This document shows, in pieces, positions 11,801 to 22,698 of a stretch of 64,000 bases of DNA. Within the stretch, counting starts at the first letter, position 1, and each line of letters opens with the position of its first letter. The notes under the pieces were generated by a model. It saw nothing but the letters and a program-made list of their open reading frames with translations, had not been told where the DNA came from and ran no database searches. The translations under genes and the position numbers were made by a program. Origin of the DNA: Glossina fuscipes (taxonomy: Eukaryota > Arthropoda > Insecta > Diptera > Glossinidae); NCBI RefSeq assembly GCF_014805625.2, contig NW_023998415.1:2552273-2616272 (forward strand), read 5' to 3'.

Positions 11801-12725
11801 CAATCGTAGTATGAAATGATTTAATTCACCTTACATGCGTTTCTCTGTGCAGTCTTTGCTGTTCACTTTGTATGGCTTGCATTTCATCTAAGGCTTTTTT
11901 AGCAGAAGCCTAAGAATGTAAATGCTTTCAATTTTACGTCAAAAAATTTTTAAAAATATTCCTTACCCGCATAACGTTTTCTCTCTTATAGCTGGTTCCG
12001 GTTTTTGCGCCTTTTTTATTTTTAAATTCTGAATTGTCGGCGATGTGTATTTCAGTTTCAAAGTGATTTTTGCCAAATTCTAAAATCCGACTATCTGAAT
12101 CAGAATCGCTATCGATTAAAGCAGAGTACTTTTGTTTAACGTCGTCGGAGCCACTCTTTTCAGCGTTTTCCTGGTCCCGCGACTTTTCCGTTTTATTACG
12201 TTTTTTAATGTTTTTAATATTGTACCGACTAACCTCACTATTTGAATCGTCACTGTTTAGTGGTTGATTTGTTTTTAGCGAATCTTCTTCAGTATCCTTG
12301 TCTAGTAAGAGTAATACTTTTTTCGGTAACATTTTCTGACTTTCCAATTCATTGTTTTTAAGTCCCCATTGCATTGTACTTTCCTCGTCTTCAGTGTCAC
12401 TATCTATTAAGCGCATGGCTTTCTTATTAGGAACTCGTTTTAAGGCATTAATTTCACTAATGTTCTCCTCTTCTTGTTTCTTTGTTAATAATCTTTCCCG
12501 ATTTTCGTTGTCTCCATCCAAAGGAGAGTTAACAGAGAGTGCGTCTTCTTTAGGATTTGTTGTCTTTTCGAATTCCTCATCAGAATCTGACATTCGTAAA
12601 TTTTCAGATCCTAATATGTCTTCTTCTAGGGATTTTTCCTTTCCATCCATTTTTTGTTCGTCCATACTTGTATTTCCAGTAATTTCATTCAACAGGTGTT
12701 GTGTGTCGTTCGCCAACTCATCCAT
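8809..12725 (-). CDS. Claspin: Claspin, replication checkpoint mediator
   Basis: Claspin/Mrc1 travels with the replisome and lets ATR activate Chk1. Six exons join in frame: 11967-12725, 11830-11909, 11562-11720, 10579-11488, 9627-10522 and 8809-9562, giving 1,185 aa. The N-terminus (1-253) is acidic and rich in SD/SE repeats. A conserved basic helix follows (SEQQRLHRETHVSIPYHKPK, then TLEEFLKRRT), matching the human LIRESALNLPYHMP region. A Chk1-binding motif ELLQLCSGRF lies at residues 755-764 (DNA 10139-10168). The C-terminal block has KIHARKMLDEDIKKVRKFQE, FKWRN and EWRKIRYEREQFLKD, matching vertebrate Claspin. The rest is low complexity with KEKE/EED coiled-coil-like runs. The exon 2 donor is placed at GTGAAT (11829-11828) rather than the earlier GTAAGG, because only this restores the reading frame. 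Divergent from viriato, with DRE and E2F-like elements upstream. Confidence 0.93.
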
Positions 12726-12900
12726 TGCAATTCCTTTCAAAACTAAATATGAAAAGATTTTTTTTAAGATACGGCGAAAGAATGGACAGGACCAATAAGA
12801 TTCAAATGATTTTAATGAATAATAATTTTCAAAAATTCCCCTATTGTTTCTCTTTGTCGACTTATAATCAATTGTTTTCAAATACTGTTAAGATATATTG

Positions 12901-12908
12901 GCGCGAAC
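12901..12908 (-). promoter_or_regulatory. E2F-like site
   Basis: Minus-strand GTTCGCGC, one mismatch from TTTSSCGC, about 180 bp upstream of the Claspin ATG. Confidence 0.35.
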
Positions 12909-12987
12909 TAACCACTATAACCATTATATTCACTGCGAGATCAAAGATGACAAGACTGCCTATGCAACATCTGTTTTCTCGATAACG

Positions 12988-12995
12988 TATCGATA
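12988..12995. promoter_or_regulatory. DRE (DREF site)
   Basis: Perfect TATCGATA palindrome about 265 bp upstream of the Claspin start codon. DREF drives many fly DNA replication genes through this element. Confidence 0.7.
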
Positions 12996-13096
12996 AAGTG
13001 TAAATGCTACCCAGAATCCTTGCAGGGCAAACGAAATTTTACAGTAACAATGGCAGAAATACACAAATGCTGTCAAGTAATCATGAATAAAATATT

Positions 13097-13111
13097 CACG
13101 TGTTATCGATA
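13097..13111. promoter_or_regulatory. Composite E-box plus DRE
   Basis: CACGTG (13097-13102), one base, then TATCGATA (13104-13111). E-box (Myc/Max) and DRE often co-occur in fly growth gene promoters. It lies 375 bp upstream of the Claspin ATG and 840 bp upstream of viriato. Confidence 0.6.
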
Positions 13112-13140
13112 AATAACACGATAAAACGATCAAATTCCTT

Positions 13141-13556
13141 TTAGCAGATGTGTTCCTTTGTTCAGTCTGTTAAATTGCTATTTGTTAATTGGGAGTTTAA
13201 CCATTTAACAGAGCTGCAATTTTTTGATTATTTATCTCATTTATTACAAGCAACTCTGCGCTTTGCCGTCTAACAAGGACTTTAGCGAGGGCTTTGTTTA
13301 AAAATTATGGCGATCTAATTTTAAGTTAACTTGTAAAATTAAAGAAATTAAGAAATTTTATATGAAAACATAGATTTATTAAAAAAAATAAAGAAAAGTT
13401 AGATACTAAATATCCTAAAGTTTTCACTACTTTCCCGACGGCTTTGCATTTTAACAGATATGTCCCTTTGTTAACATATTATTTAACGACTGAATTGTGT
13501 TACCATTTAAGTTGTTAAGTTGGGCATTTAACCATTTAACAGAGCTGGCATTTTTG
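13141..13556 (+). repeat. Diverged direct repeat in the Claspin/viriato promoter region
   Basis: Two copies, about 13141-13225 and 13450-13556, share CAGATRTGTYCCTTTGTT near their start and TTTAACCATTTAACAGAGCT near their end, with variable sequence between. They may be remnants of a short mobile element or a local duplication. Confidence 0.65.
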
Positions 13557-13948
13557 TAGCTTATGTCCACAATATAACAGAAATATAAATAGCTTTATTT
13601 ATATAATAGTTTTATTATATATTTAAAATAGCTTTATTAATAAATATAAAAATATATATAAAAGAAAACTAAACTAATTTCATTTTACAAGTTACAAGTT
13701 AAAGTGGATGATGGTTCAGCAATAACAACCTCAGGATAAGGCTGTAATATCAAGATAATAAAATAATAACAAAAACTAAATGTTTCCTGTGGAGTCAGAA
13801 ACATATCACGTTAATAATATCCGTCAACTTTAATAATTTTGAAAAAGCGCTCCTAAGTTTTCAGATAAAACAATTAATAAAACGGCAACTTGGTAATCTC
13901 ACGACACCGACCGCATGTGTTTCACATAAGAAAAAATAAATAGATAAA

Positions 13949-14799
13949 ATGGCCCGGAAAAAAAACATAAAAAAGAAACTTGAAATAGTTTTTGATCCTC
14001 AAAAAAGAAAGTAAGTGCATATGGTGCAGTATATCCAAGAAATACTTATTTTTTCTGAATTTTGCAAAAACCAAAAAAAAGAGAATTTCTTATAGGCTTC
14101 CGAAAACGAAAAAATGAAAGGCGTAAACGAGCTAAAGAACAGATTGAACGTTGCCTTAAGGAGGAACGCAAACGTATACGGCAAGAGATCAAGGAAGGAT
14201 TTACGAATTTGAAAAAGACTTTTGAACCCTTACGGGAGTTGACGGGAGAAGATAAAATCATTGAAAATGACGAATACGAAGATAATGACGTTCATGTGAA
14301 AATTACTGAATTAACTACTAGTGATATGGCAGCCCAACGCCACATGTTAGGTGAAAATCAAGGTCGTGATAGCGAAGAAAGTGCTGAAGAAGAGAATAGC
14401 GAAAATGACAACGATATTGATGCAAACGTTGTACCTGGCATGGATTATGATATCAATGTTAAAGAAAAGGAAACTAAAAAAACAACAAAGAGGGAATCCG
14501 AAGATGTGCCTAAGAAGAACGTAAAAATGTTCAATCAAAACATAGATCTGAAAAATAAAAGGGATTTGGATCGTTTGAAGAAGAAAAACTCTTTAAAGCA
14601 ACTTAAGAAAAGTAAAGCCTTTAAATTGAAAGAACGCCTTGATAAAAAAATTAATCAGAAAATCGCTCGAAAAGAAAGAAATAATACATTGAGAAGTCTG
14701 CCGAAGCACTTAAGGAAAAAGAAGAAGCTAGAAAGTGCATCCTATTGCAAAGGGCGCTTGGTTAGTCAGAAACACCTAAAAAGGAAATCCGAACGGTGA
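13949..14799 (+). CDS. vito: Nucleolar protein 12 / viriato (Nop25 family)
   Basis: Nucleolar RNA-binding protein of the NOL12/Nop25/Rrp17 family, acting in rRNA processing and nucleolar architecture; the fly gene viriato is described as a Myc-linked growth factor. Two exons: 13949-14010 and 14082-14799, giving 259 aa. The join produces the family signature at the N-terminus, MARKKNIKKKLEIVFDPQKR followed by KEFLIGFRKRKNERRKRAK and the basic helix EEERKRIRQEIKE-like block. The middle is acidic (residues about 95-150), and the C-terminus is again strongly basic (KKNSLKQLKKSKAFKLKERL, then KHLRKKKK). The ATG at 14062 lies inside the intron and is not the start. The 71-bp intron has an A-rich run just before its AG. 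ATTAAA follows the stop by about 10 bp. Divergent from Claspin, convergent with dup. Confidence 0.9.
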
Positions 14800-15799
14800 A
14801 TTTTTATATTAAAGAAAGTAAAGTCATATTACAAAAAGTAATGTAAAGTCACATTAAAGAAATTAAGTACGTAAGAAACGCACTGCTCATTCCTTTTAGT
14901 TGAGAAATTTGCTTCAAGTAGAAGTTATTGAATTCTTTTGATTATATCAGAAGCAGAATTGGCTTCCAGTTCTCACAATGCATTTTATTATCTTGTATCT
15001 GTTTAACTTCTTTTGCTGCCTATTACATCAAATAAAAAGTGAAAACATTTTCTTAACTCTTGACAGTGAACTTTTCTTTTTGTCTTCTTATAGTCACCAC
15101 GTTTGGTATTTTTCCAAGATTGGAACAATGGGAAGGTGGAAAACAATGTAAGTCAAACATTGGTTTCCTCAAGCTTTTAAGTGTTAAGTTTAAAGACTTT
15201 GTTTTCGTTTAGGGTTTTATGCAACTTATTTCAAATGAAGATCGTAACATATTGTCAATCTCTAAACTCGATCGCAATCATAAATATTGCAGGCTTTAGT
15301 ATCTACGCCTCCGGTATTGTTTGTGACAATTTTCGCTTTTTGTTGAAAATTTTCCTATGTATGCTATATTTTATTCTGTTATAGTAATGAACGTCATCAC
15401 AATTTACAAAGTGCTGCCCAATCGTCGTAGTCACTCTTGCATGCAAAGCAAGTCATGCTTATAGTATTTTTGATTAAAAACTTCTTTAATTTCGAAATCA
15501 ATTTATTTAAATGTAATAAAGAGCAGAAAAGAGGCCGGTTATTACAATATTTTATCAGCTTCGAATATAATTTCCATTTCTTTCAATTTTTTTTAATAGT
15601 TAACATTAATAAATAGTTATATTTGAAAAAACGATTTCAATATGTAAATAATTCAACTTTGACGCCACACTTGTGACAAGCAGGATGCATGTAGAAGTTC
15701 CATGTTTATGACGTAAAAGTAGAAGAAAAAAAGATCATAGTTTCCAAATAAGTTAATTAAGATAATTACAATAATCGCGAGAATTTGCCAACAATCGTA
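14800..15799. other. Convergent 3' region of viriato and dup
   Basis: About 1 kb of AT-rich sequence with ATTAAA and AATAAA candidates for viriato (near 14809 and 15027) and the dup 3' UTR. No supported gene; the ORF at 15181-15384 looks random. Confidence 0.5.
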
Positions 15800-18382
15800 C
15801 TATATTTCGCTTTTGTTGTTGGCCACCGTTTCCAAACGTTCGATTACTTCACCTAAATCCAATTGTTTGTTGATTTTCAAATACATGGTTTTACGAACCT
15901 CGTAAAACGTTAACCATTTTGGCACTTCTTTAGCTATTAATTGCAGATGATGCTCAATTTCCACTGAATTGAGACAAATGCGAAAGCTATTTTGGATTCT
16001 TTTAATAATAACCTCCTGAGTTAAGACGCCCTTGCGTTCAGTAATGAAGATGTTGCGTAAGTAGCGAGCCAATTCGGGTAGTCGTGAATACTGCGCAGCC
16101 TCTTTGTCTTGGGAAGGACGTCGAGTCATGGCTTCTAAAGCCTTAGCAGCTTGTTTAGCTCGTATCTTTTCCAGCAAAGCTTTGGGTACGCCTTTTAATA
16201 AATCAGGGATTGGTACAGGATCGAATGGGCAGCCTGTCTCATTCATTTTATTTACTTCCACTGTTTTAATACCTTTCTCGTCTTCGTTCTTTTCATTTGA
16301 TTGTCGTTGATTTTTAAAATTGTCTGCTTGCAAACCATCTTCCACCACGTCAGTCTCACAGGATTCGCCTGCTTTTTCCATACAAGTATTATAATGAAAT
16401 AAATTGCGAGTCGTCAATAAGATATCTTTAGCGGAAGAGTATTTTTGTGTATTTGGTGGTTGGGGCAACTGGGCCAACTCAATACCAGGACAATTTTCCA
16501 AGTCGAAGTCTGGATGCCAACGTGTCACTTTCTCTTTAGGTATCGAAAGTGGTGGATCCAGTGATCTCAGAAATTTGTCATGTTCTATTTTTACGCGCTG
16601 CAATAGCTCATCTCGAAAGCGGTGTAAACGCTGCGTTATCATGTGCGGATTCATTGCACTATTGTCAGCTTTAGCTAATACATTATTTTCGTCAATTGTG
16701 TTTAATGTTTGCCGTTCTTCTGCATTATCGATGTTCGGTGTTATAACCAATTGGAAATAGTCTACCTTGGAAATGGATCCATAGTTACGCATTTTCATTT
16801 GCGTAAATGTATACGCATCAGGGAAAACTGTCTTGATTTGTGCCAAATGGTTTTGACTGAAATTCTTAAGCAACATTCGTTGCACTGCCGGTCTTAGTTT
16901 TTTGAAGGTAATGCATTCTTTACGATTATAAAACATAGCACATACTGAGTCTAAGCCTTTGAAAATCTCTAATAAATGACGATATTTATTGGGCAAGGCC
17001 AACTGGTCGCATTTGCTAGTTTTAATCAAATCTAAAAACCGTTGGTAGGCCGGAATTGCGACTATCTTGGAAGGCGAGCCATCTTTAGAAGGGCTAAATA
17101 GTAGACGCTTTGAAGCGTTGGTATGGCGCGGTGACATGAGTTCATTTTTGTCGGGTGTTGCTGGGAGTAACTTAGTGGGCGTCTTAAAAACTTTAGAAGG
17201 GCTGTATAAAGAAGAAAACAAAATTACATCTTTATGATATTTATGATCAAAGTTATATTATGTATGCTTCGGAGTAGACATTTGATATCCGTCGTTGCAA
17301 GAAATATATAAAATTGTAAAATATTTGGTTACTCGTAGGGCATTTCGTCACTTTGTCTATCCGAATTTTTATTCTGAAGTTTGAATTTTTCAAAATACAA
17401 ATATAGTAAATGTTCTGCCTACCTGCTGAAGACTTCCAATTCAATAGTATCGAATTCTTTCAATTGTACCCCAGCGGCTTTTTGGCACGGAGATGTTGAC
17501 TTTTTTAGAAGTCTGCTCTTGTTTTCTTGCGCTTTCCGTGTCTTTTCAAGTTCTTTTATCCGTGCCAATGATGCCTTTAACTCTTGCAATTTGGACGATC
17601 GTGATATTTTTGTTTTAACTTCATCGAAGTTGAGTTCTTTTTTAACATGTGATTTTAGCTCAGTCCGGCTTGCAAGCACGGAGCCCTTTATAATCTGTTT
17701 TGTAGGAGTTTTAAGATTTGTTTCATCATTCTTGGAATTTCTCAATTCCGACTCTGTAATGTCCACATTACCAGGAGCACAGGGTGTAGTTTCATTTATC
17801 TGTTTTCTGCTGAGAATAGGCGTGTTCTCCGCTTTTTTGGGCGATAAAGAATCCTTTTTAATGCACTCGACAAGATTCTTCTTCTCCTTCGTTTCTTCTT
17901 CAATTTTGGTCATCTTTCTTGGAGAAACTCCAGTAGCGGCTAACTGAATGCTTTCTGGAATACCGAAACGCTTAATCATTCGTCCGGAACAGGAGCGCAG
18001 GTCAGTCTTAAAATTCGATGTGTCATCATCTAACTGCGACTCTATGTTTGTTTCCTCTTCTAGAGGCTGTAAGGAACATAAATATAACAAAATACATAAA
18101 TTAGTATTATAAATTAGTAATAAATTAATATTTTTTTCTAATTGTGATTGTATAAAGCGTAATGGCGTCTGCAGCATAACGCTGAACTTTGTGCATTCTG
18201 TCAATAGCAAATTTTATTCAAACATGGAGGTTTGATTTAAGGGCGCTTCTATATACATGTAATGTAATAGCATTATTTTGAACCTAATAATCGACGCTTA
18301 CTCTTGTTTTCGTGTTAATAAAGTCCTCAGCATTTGCTCGTTTACGTGTATTAAAAAATGATGTTATAGAAGGCTGAGTCAT
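15800..18382 (-). CDS. dup: Double parked / Cdt1, DNA replication licensing factor
   Basis: Cdt1 loads the MCM2-7 helicase onto ORC/Cdc6-bound origins in G1. Three exons: 18302-18382 (27 codons), 17423-18066 and 15800-17201, giving 708 aa, near the fly Dup length. The first exon encodes MTQPSITSFFNTRKR, a PIP box (Q3, I6, F9, F10) with basic residues after it, the degron for CRL4-Cdt2 destruction in S phase. The N-terminal half is disordered and basic. The geminin-binding winged helix follows YQRFLDLIKTSKCDQLALPN through YFQLVITPN; the C-terminal MCM-binding winged helix is LPELARYLRNIFITERKGVL through EVPKWLTFYEVRKTMYLKIN. Introns are 235 and 221 bp. Divergent from geminin, its own inhibitor, with 924 bp between start codons. 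Confidence 0.95.
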
Positions 18383-19306
18383 TGTTTTTTCTTTAAATTC
18401 CTTTAAAATATTCTAATTTACTTCTATAAACTTGTTGTAAATTACAATTAAACACGCGAAATACTCTATTACTAGCCACCGCTTAAATTACAATTGATTA
18501 GAAATTTTCCCTCCAAAAGAAAAATTGTCTGTTGACGTTTGCTTTATTAAAACAAGTCTGTTAAGATAGCAACAAAGTTCGGCAACTTGTTTTGTATACA
18601 AAACGGAAACACGAAATTGAAACAATTTAGTTTTGCAATCTTATAACAAGTTTACATCATATCGAACGGAAACGTGATGCTCTGTCTTATTGGCTATGGA
18701 CAGTTTTTACAACTATTTAATGTATATATTCCCTGCAATTTTTTTTTTAATGTTTTTGCATTTAGTACTCATTATGATAATAATTTTTTTTTTGTAATGA
18801 AACGAAGTAAAAAGTTAGTTGAACATTATTTATTTTGCCTATTGGAAGTACCTTAAAATAATATATAACACAAAGGTCACTTATCGTCGGTAACAGAGTT
18901 AATTAGAGTATAAGAATTACGAGAATAGTGGAATTTATCTACTGTTATCTCTGTCCATGACAGCATCATTGCAAACTAAAATATTGCACGATAAGATACG
19001 ATCAACGATCTCTCTTATGTCTAAATTCTTAAAAAGCCAGTTTTACTAATTAATTTAAAATATTTACTGTAAAAGGACTTGCGCTATCAGACAACAAAAA
19101 ACGAACCGTAACATTGATAATGGTGTTGCCATAACTAACATCTATTACCATGCATGCACAATTATTTTGTGTAAGCTATTGTCAAACTGCGATCAGCAGC
19201 CAACTTAACGTTAAAGAAAAAAAGCGGATTTATCTTTGAAATTCGCAGGCATATAGCTTCGTGCATTGGTTAAATATATTTTGTTTTCTATTGAAGAAGT
19301 TTAAAT
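18383..19306. promoter_or_regulatory. Divergent promoter region of dup and geminin
   Basis: 924 bp separating a licensing factor from its inhibitor. An E2F-like minus-strand TTTCGCGT lies at 18454-18461, one mismatch from TTTSSCGC, about 75 bp upstream of the dup ATG. I found no perfect DRE. No ORF of note. Confidence 0.5.
18454..18461 (-). promoter_or_regulatory. E2F-like site near dup start
   Basis: Minus-strand TTTCGCGT close to the dup ATG. An 8-bp near-match is weak evidence on its own; dup as an S-phase gene makes it plausible. Confidence 0.3.
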
Positions 19307-19897
19307 ATGTCTAGCAGTTCCGCAGAGAACGACTTTATGAAAAAGGAATCAGAAGAGAATCTTAAAAATCGCCGTAAGACTTTACAAGTTTTGGATACTG
19401 ACAAGGAAAACTTGGAAAATGTCATAGAAAAGCAAAATCCTTTCAAGTCGGGCATAAACCTAAATATATGTAATATTAATAGTAGTGAGTTAGGAAATCG
19501 GAAAAAAATTGATGGCAAGGCAGTTGGAATTCGCATTAATCCTCAACATAAAATAATCAAGGGTGTGCTGGGAGAAAAGAGAATCACTGAAAAAGATCTA
19601 ACCAGTACTGATGGTAAAGTCAGCGAATACTATTGGGAAAAATTGGCAGAAAAAAGGCGTGAAGCACTAGATATTGCTTTGAAAGAAAATCAACAGCTGC
19701 ACGATCATATTCAATGTCTAAGAGAGGAACTTGTAACTTTTCAAAAATTGTATGAAGAAGCTAAGGGTTTGATATCTGTGCTGACAGAAATTCTGAATGA
19801 AGATGAAAACAAGGATGAAACTGAACAGAAGCGCACAGTTATATATGATGAGGGAAGCAACTCGTCGGCAACCGTCATCAGTGACTTTGAGGAGTAA
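19307..19897 (+). CDS. geminin: Geminin, inhibitor of Cdt1
   Basis: Single exon, 196 aa. Geminin binds Cdt1 in S/G2/M and blocks re-licensing; APC/C destroys it at mitotic exit. What shows it: an APC/C destruction box RRKTLQVL at residues 22-29 (RxxL at R23-L26), an overall charged disordered N-terminal half, the conserved lead-in EKDLTSTDGKVSEYYWEKLA (residues 95-114), and a parallel coiled coil running about 108-165 with LKENQQLHDHIQCLREEL and YEEAKGLISVLTEILNE, matching fly and vertebrate geminin. The tail is acidic and serine-rich. AATAAA overlaps the stop codon (19897-19902). Divergent from dup. Confidence 0.93.
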   Translation: MSSSSAENDFMKKESEENLKNRRKTLQVLDTDKENLENVIEKQNPFKSGINLNICNINSSELGNRKKIDGKAVGIRINPQHKIIKGVLGEKRITEKDLTSTDGKVSEYYWEKLAEKRREALDIALKENQQLHDHIQCLREELVTFQKLYEEAKGLISVLTEILNEDENKDETEQKRTVIYDEGSNSSATVISDFEE

Positions 19898-22117
19898 ATA
19901 AATTGTGTTCTGTATAAATTTTTGAAGTTTGTTTACTTTTATCGATTAGTACATGAGGCTTCCATGAAATATTTATTTTTAGCAATCTATTTAAATAGGA
20001 ATTATATGAAAAAATTTCAGTAATTACGTTTGATGCAAGGGACTTACTTGGCACATACGCTTTGCCAAGCTGGAGCGAGGTATAACTCATTGTTCAATTT
20101 AAGGATGTGTATTAATATAAAAATTGGATGTCGCTGCCTGTGAGATTTAAAATAAACATATTTCGACTTTTCAAAGCGTTATTTGTAATCGTTTCATATT
20201 CGCGATAGGCGAGGGAAGGCGGATGCGAATGCTTACATGTATTAAGAACTGTAACACACGTTTCCAAGGCAGTTGAAGTCACTAATTGTATACATCACGG
20301 AAGTTGTTACGTTCGAGGGTTTTGCTTTAAACTTTCCTAGCGATCGTCAAGCATAACAAATGGAATACTATGATCCCGGGCGGCTATGGAAACTTAGGCC
20401 ATCTATAATGCTTCAATATATTAGAGGAGGGAAATAATATCAAACATGGGAGTTGTGTGGTGTTGAAAGGTGTCGAAAACCGAAGAAGGAAGAAGAACAA
20501 ATCTTATAATAAATGTGTACATAGGTAAGTTTTAGGAAAAACTTCAAATGTATATTGAGTTAAATTTCCATATTCGTTCTTTTAATGACGGAATCTACTA
20601 TGTCCATCAGCTGTTTCTTTACCCCAGCTTGTGCAATGTGCTTTTAAATTGTTATGATTGCTTTCAATTATCATCCTTTTCAGGGGATAAGGTGGTATTC
20701 AAAATTAGTCTCATCGTCTCAATATCATGCTTTCCATTTGGAAAGTGCTTCCAAATTGAATTTTGCATCCACTACTATATCGTTAATGGTCCACAGGTTC
20801 CTTACCAAAAACTACGATACCGTGGATTGAATATGCGCTCGAAGTTTGGATTCTTTCCAATACATTTTCCTGTAAATGTCTGCTTGCTGTTCTTTGTGAG
20901 AAATTCGTTGCGGATATAGATTAATATCTTTGACGCAATTTGATCGGCGAGATCATTGAATCTTTTTGTTTAACAATGCGTTTCAATTTTTCTCTTTTTT
21001 TGTCATATTGACAAGATGTAACACTAACTGGAATCTATTTGACAACAGACCTTCATTAATGCTTCTTCGGCAGTGGAACTTTGATTTGATTGAGCGAAAT
21101 GATATTCCAATTAATTTTTTTGATTGTTTCACACATGTGCACATAAGACTGTAAATGATATCTACAGCTCGTCATTTAATATGACAAATTGAATTGGCCT
21201 CCTTTGTATCATCTCGGATATGTGTTACAGCATGCAAGGTGGCCAATCATTTTGGTTTAAAATGGGGCCTGACTGGCTTATGGTTCTCAGGGCAGCAATT
21301 TTACAATGAAAAGGAAAATGCATACTTGATCGAGACAACTATGTACAACTCTATTCGCCGCGGAGGGTCTATTGAGTCAGCTATCGAATGTGTATGCAAG
21401 CTTAGTAAATTCCAAAATGAAAAAAAAAAAAAAAAAAAAAAAACAAGCTCAGCATTTCTTTTTAATGAGTTATTCAGGTCTCAAAGCCTATTCTTTTGCT
21501 TGGATGCATCCAACTTGCGTTCCTTATCCTTAAGCAAGTAGCTTCACCTTCGCCAGTCGGGAATACATATGTATTACATTAAAAGCCTGATTTTTCATTG
21601 CGGTAGATTTCAGGTTTGCACTTGAAGAGAAAAAGATTGCATAAAATAAAATATAACGATCTTTATAATAAGGAATAGGGTAAGGAGGTTTACACGCATT
21701 GCATGAACAAATTGACGAAACAAAGTCACTTTGAATCTTTCTCAATCTTCATAGTTTTTTGGTTATCTAAATGTGATAGCTATTTGTCGCAGCAGTACTG
21801 GTACTACGATCGCATTCATCTCATTATATAATTGCTCACATTGCATAGATAGGCGTGGCTACGTTTTTAATATATACATTTTTTCTGTATATTATTTTAA
21901 TTTATTTTATATATGTTTATATATATGTGTTTCTTTAATTTTAATTAAGCATGTAGTTTCTATGTATGTGTTTTCTTTTTCTTCTCATTTTGCTTGGTAT
22001 TCAATAATAATATTCTCAATATTTTAAGTAAAATATTTGATTCTCCTTTCAATTTTTTTATATTCGCGTATATTATTTAGCTTTTATATACAGGATGTAC
22101 CAAAATGAACGGAAATT

Positions 22118-22141
22118 TGTGTGCGCGTGTGTGTGTGTGTA
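22118..22141. repeat. GT microsatellite
   Basis: GTGTGCGCGTGTGTGT-type run. Confidence 0.85.
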
Positions 22142-22667
22142 TTATCTGAAAAAGTCGATATGCTGCCGAAGCAGTCACGTTCATTTATTGGGCGCTTTTT
22201 ATTACTTTATAACTAAGCGCTCACCTCTCACATCACTGTTCTTTTCTCTAATGGAGCAAAAATGCTTTAAGATATCATATTAGAAAATTCAAAATGCTGT
22301 TCATTTCGTTACACCCTTTACAATTTGACGTTAATTTGCATAAAATTTATACAATACTTTTAAAAATTATTTGTTCTGTATACATAATTATTTCACTAAA
22401 ACGATTTGAACTTAGTTGAAAAAAAAAAAAAAATGACAGTATAAAATTAAACTTGCCTTAAAAAAAGCAGTTACACTATTATAACATTAACATAAAATAA
22501 AAATGCATTGAATGCATAGACATTTCCATGTTGCTATGTATTCTATATGAAGTTAATTTTTTACATTGATTTTTTCTAACATTTCTCTCTTTTAGCCAAA
22601 TTAGCATTTTTCATAATTTTTTTTTGCCAACTGCGTTATTGTTCTCATTTAAACATAGAAGTCACTC

Positions 22668-22698
22668 AATTTATTTATTTATTTATTTATTTATTTAT
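22668..22698. repeat. (ATTT)n microsatellite
   Basis: Seven to eight tandem ATTT units in the presumed 3' UTR of scny. Confidence 0.9.

Larger units (their letters stand above)
12726..13948. promoter_or_regulatory. Divergent promoter region of Claspin and viriato
   Basis: 1.2 kb between opposite start codons. Visible elements: an E2F-like site at 12901-12908, DRE TATCGATA at 12988-12995, CACGTG E-box at 13097-13102 followed by a second DRE at 13104-13111, and a diverged direct repeat (about 13141-13225 and 13450-13556). These fit co-expression of a DNA replication gene and a nucleolar growth gene in proliferating cells. Confidence 0.6.

Noticed and set aside
14062..14064. ATG as the start of viriato
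   Set aside because: It lies within the intron; the exon at 13949-14010 adds the conserved NOL12 N-terminus in frame.
20548..21541. ORFs of 115-123 codons downstream of geminin
   Set aside because: No recognisable family, one crosses a long poly-A run, and neither has start or splice context that stands out.
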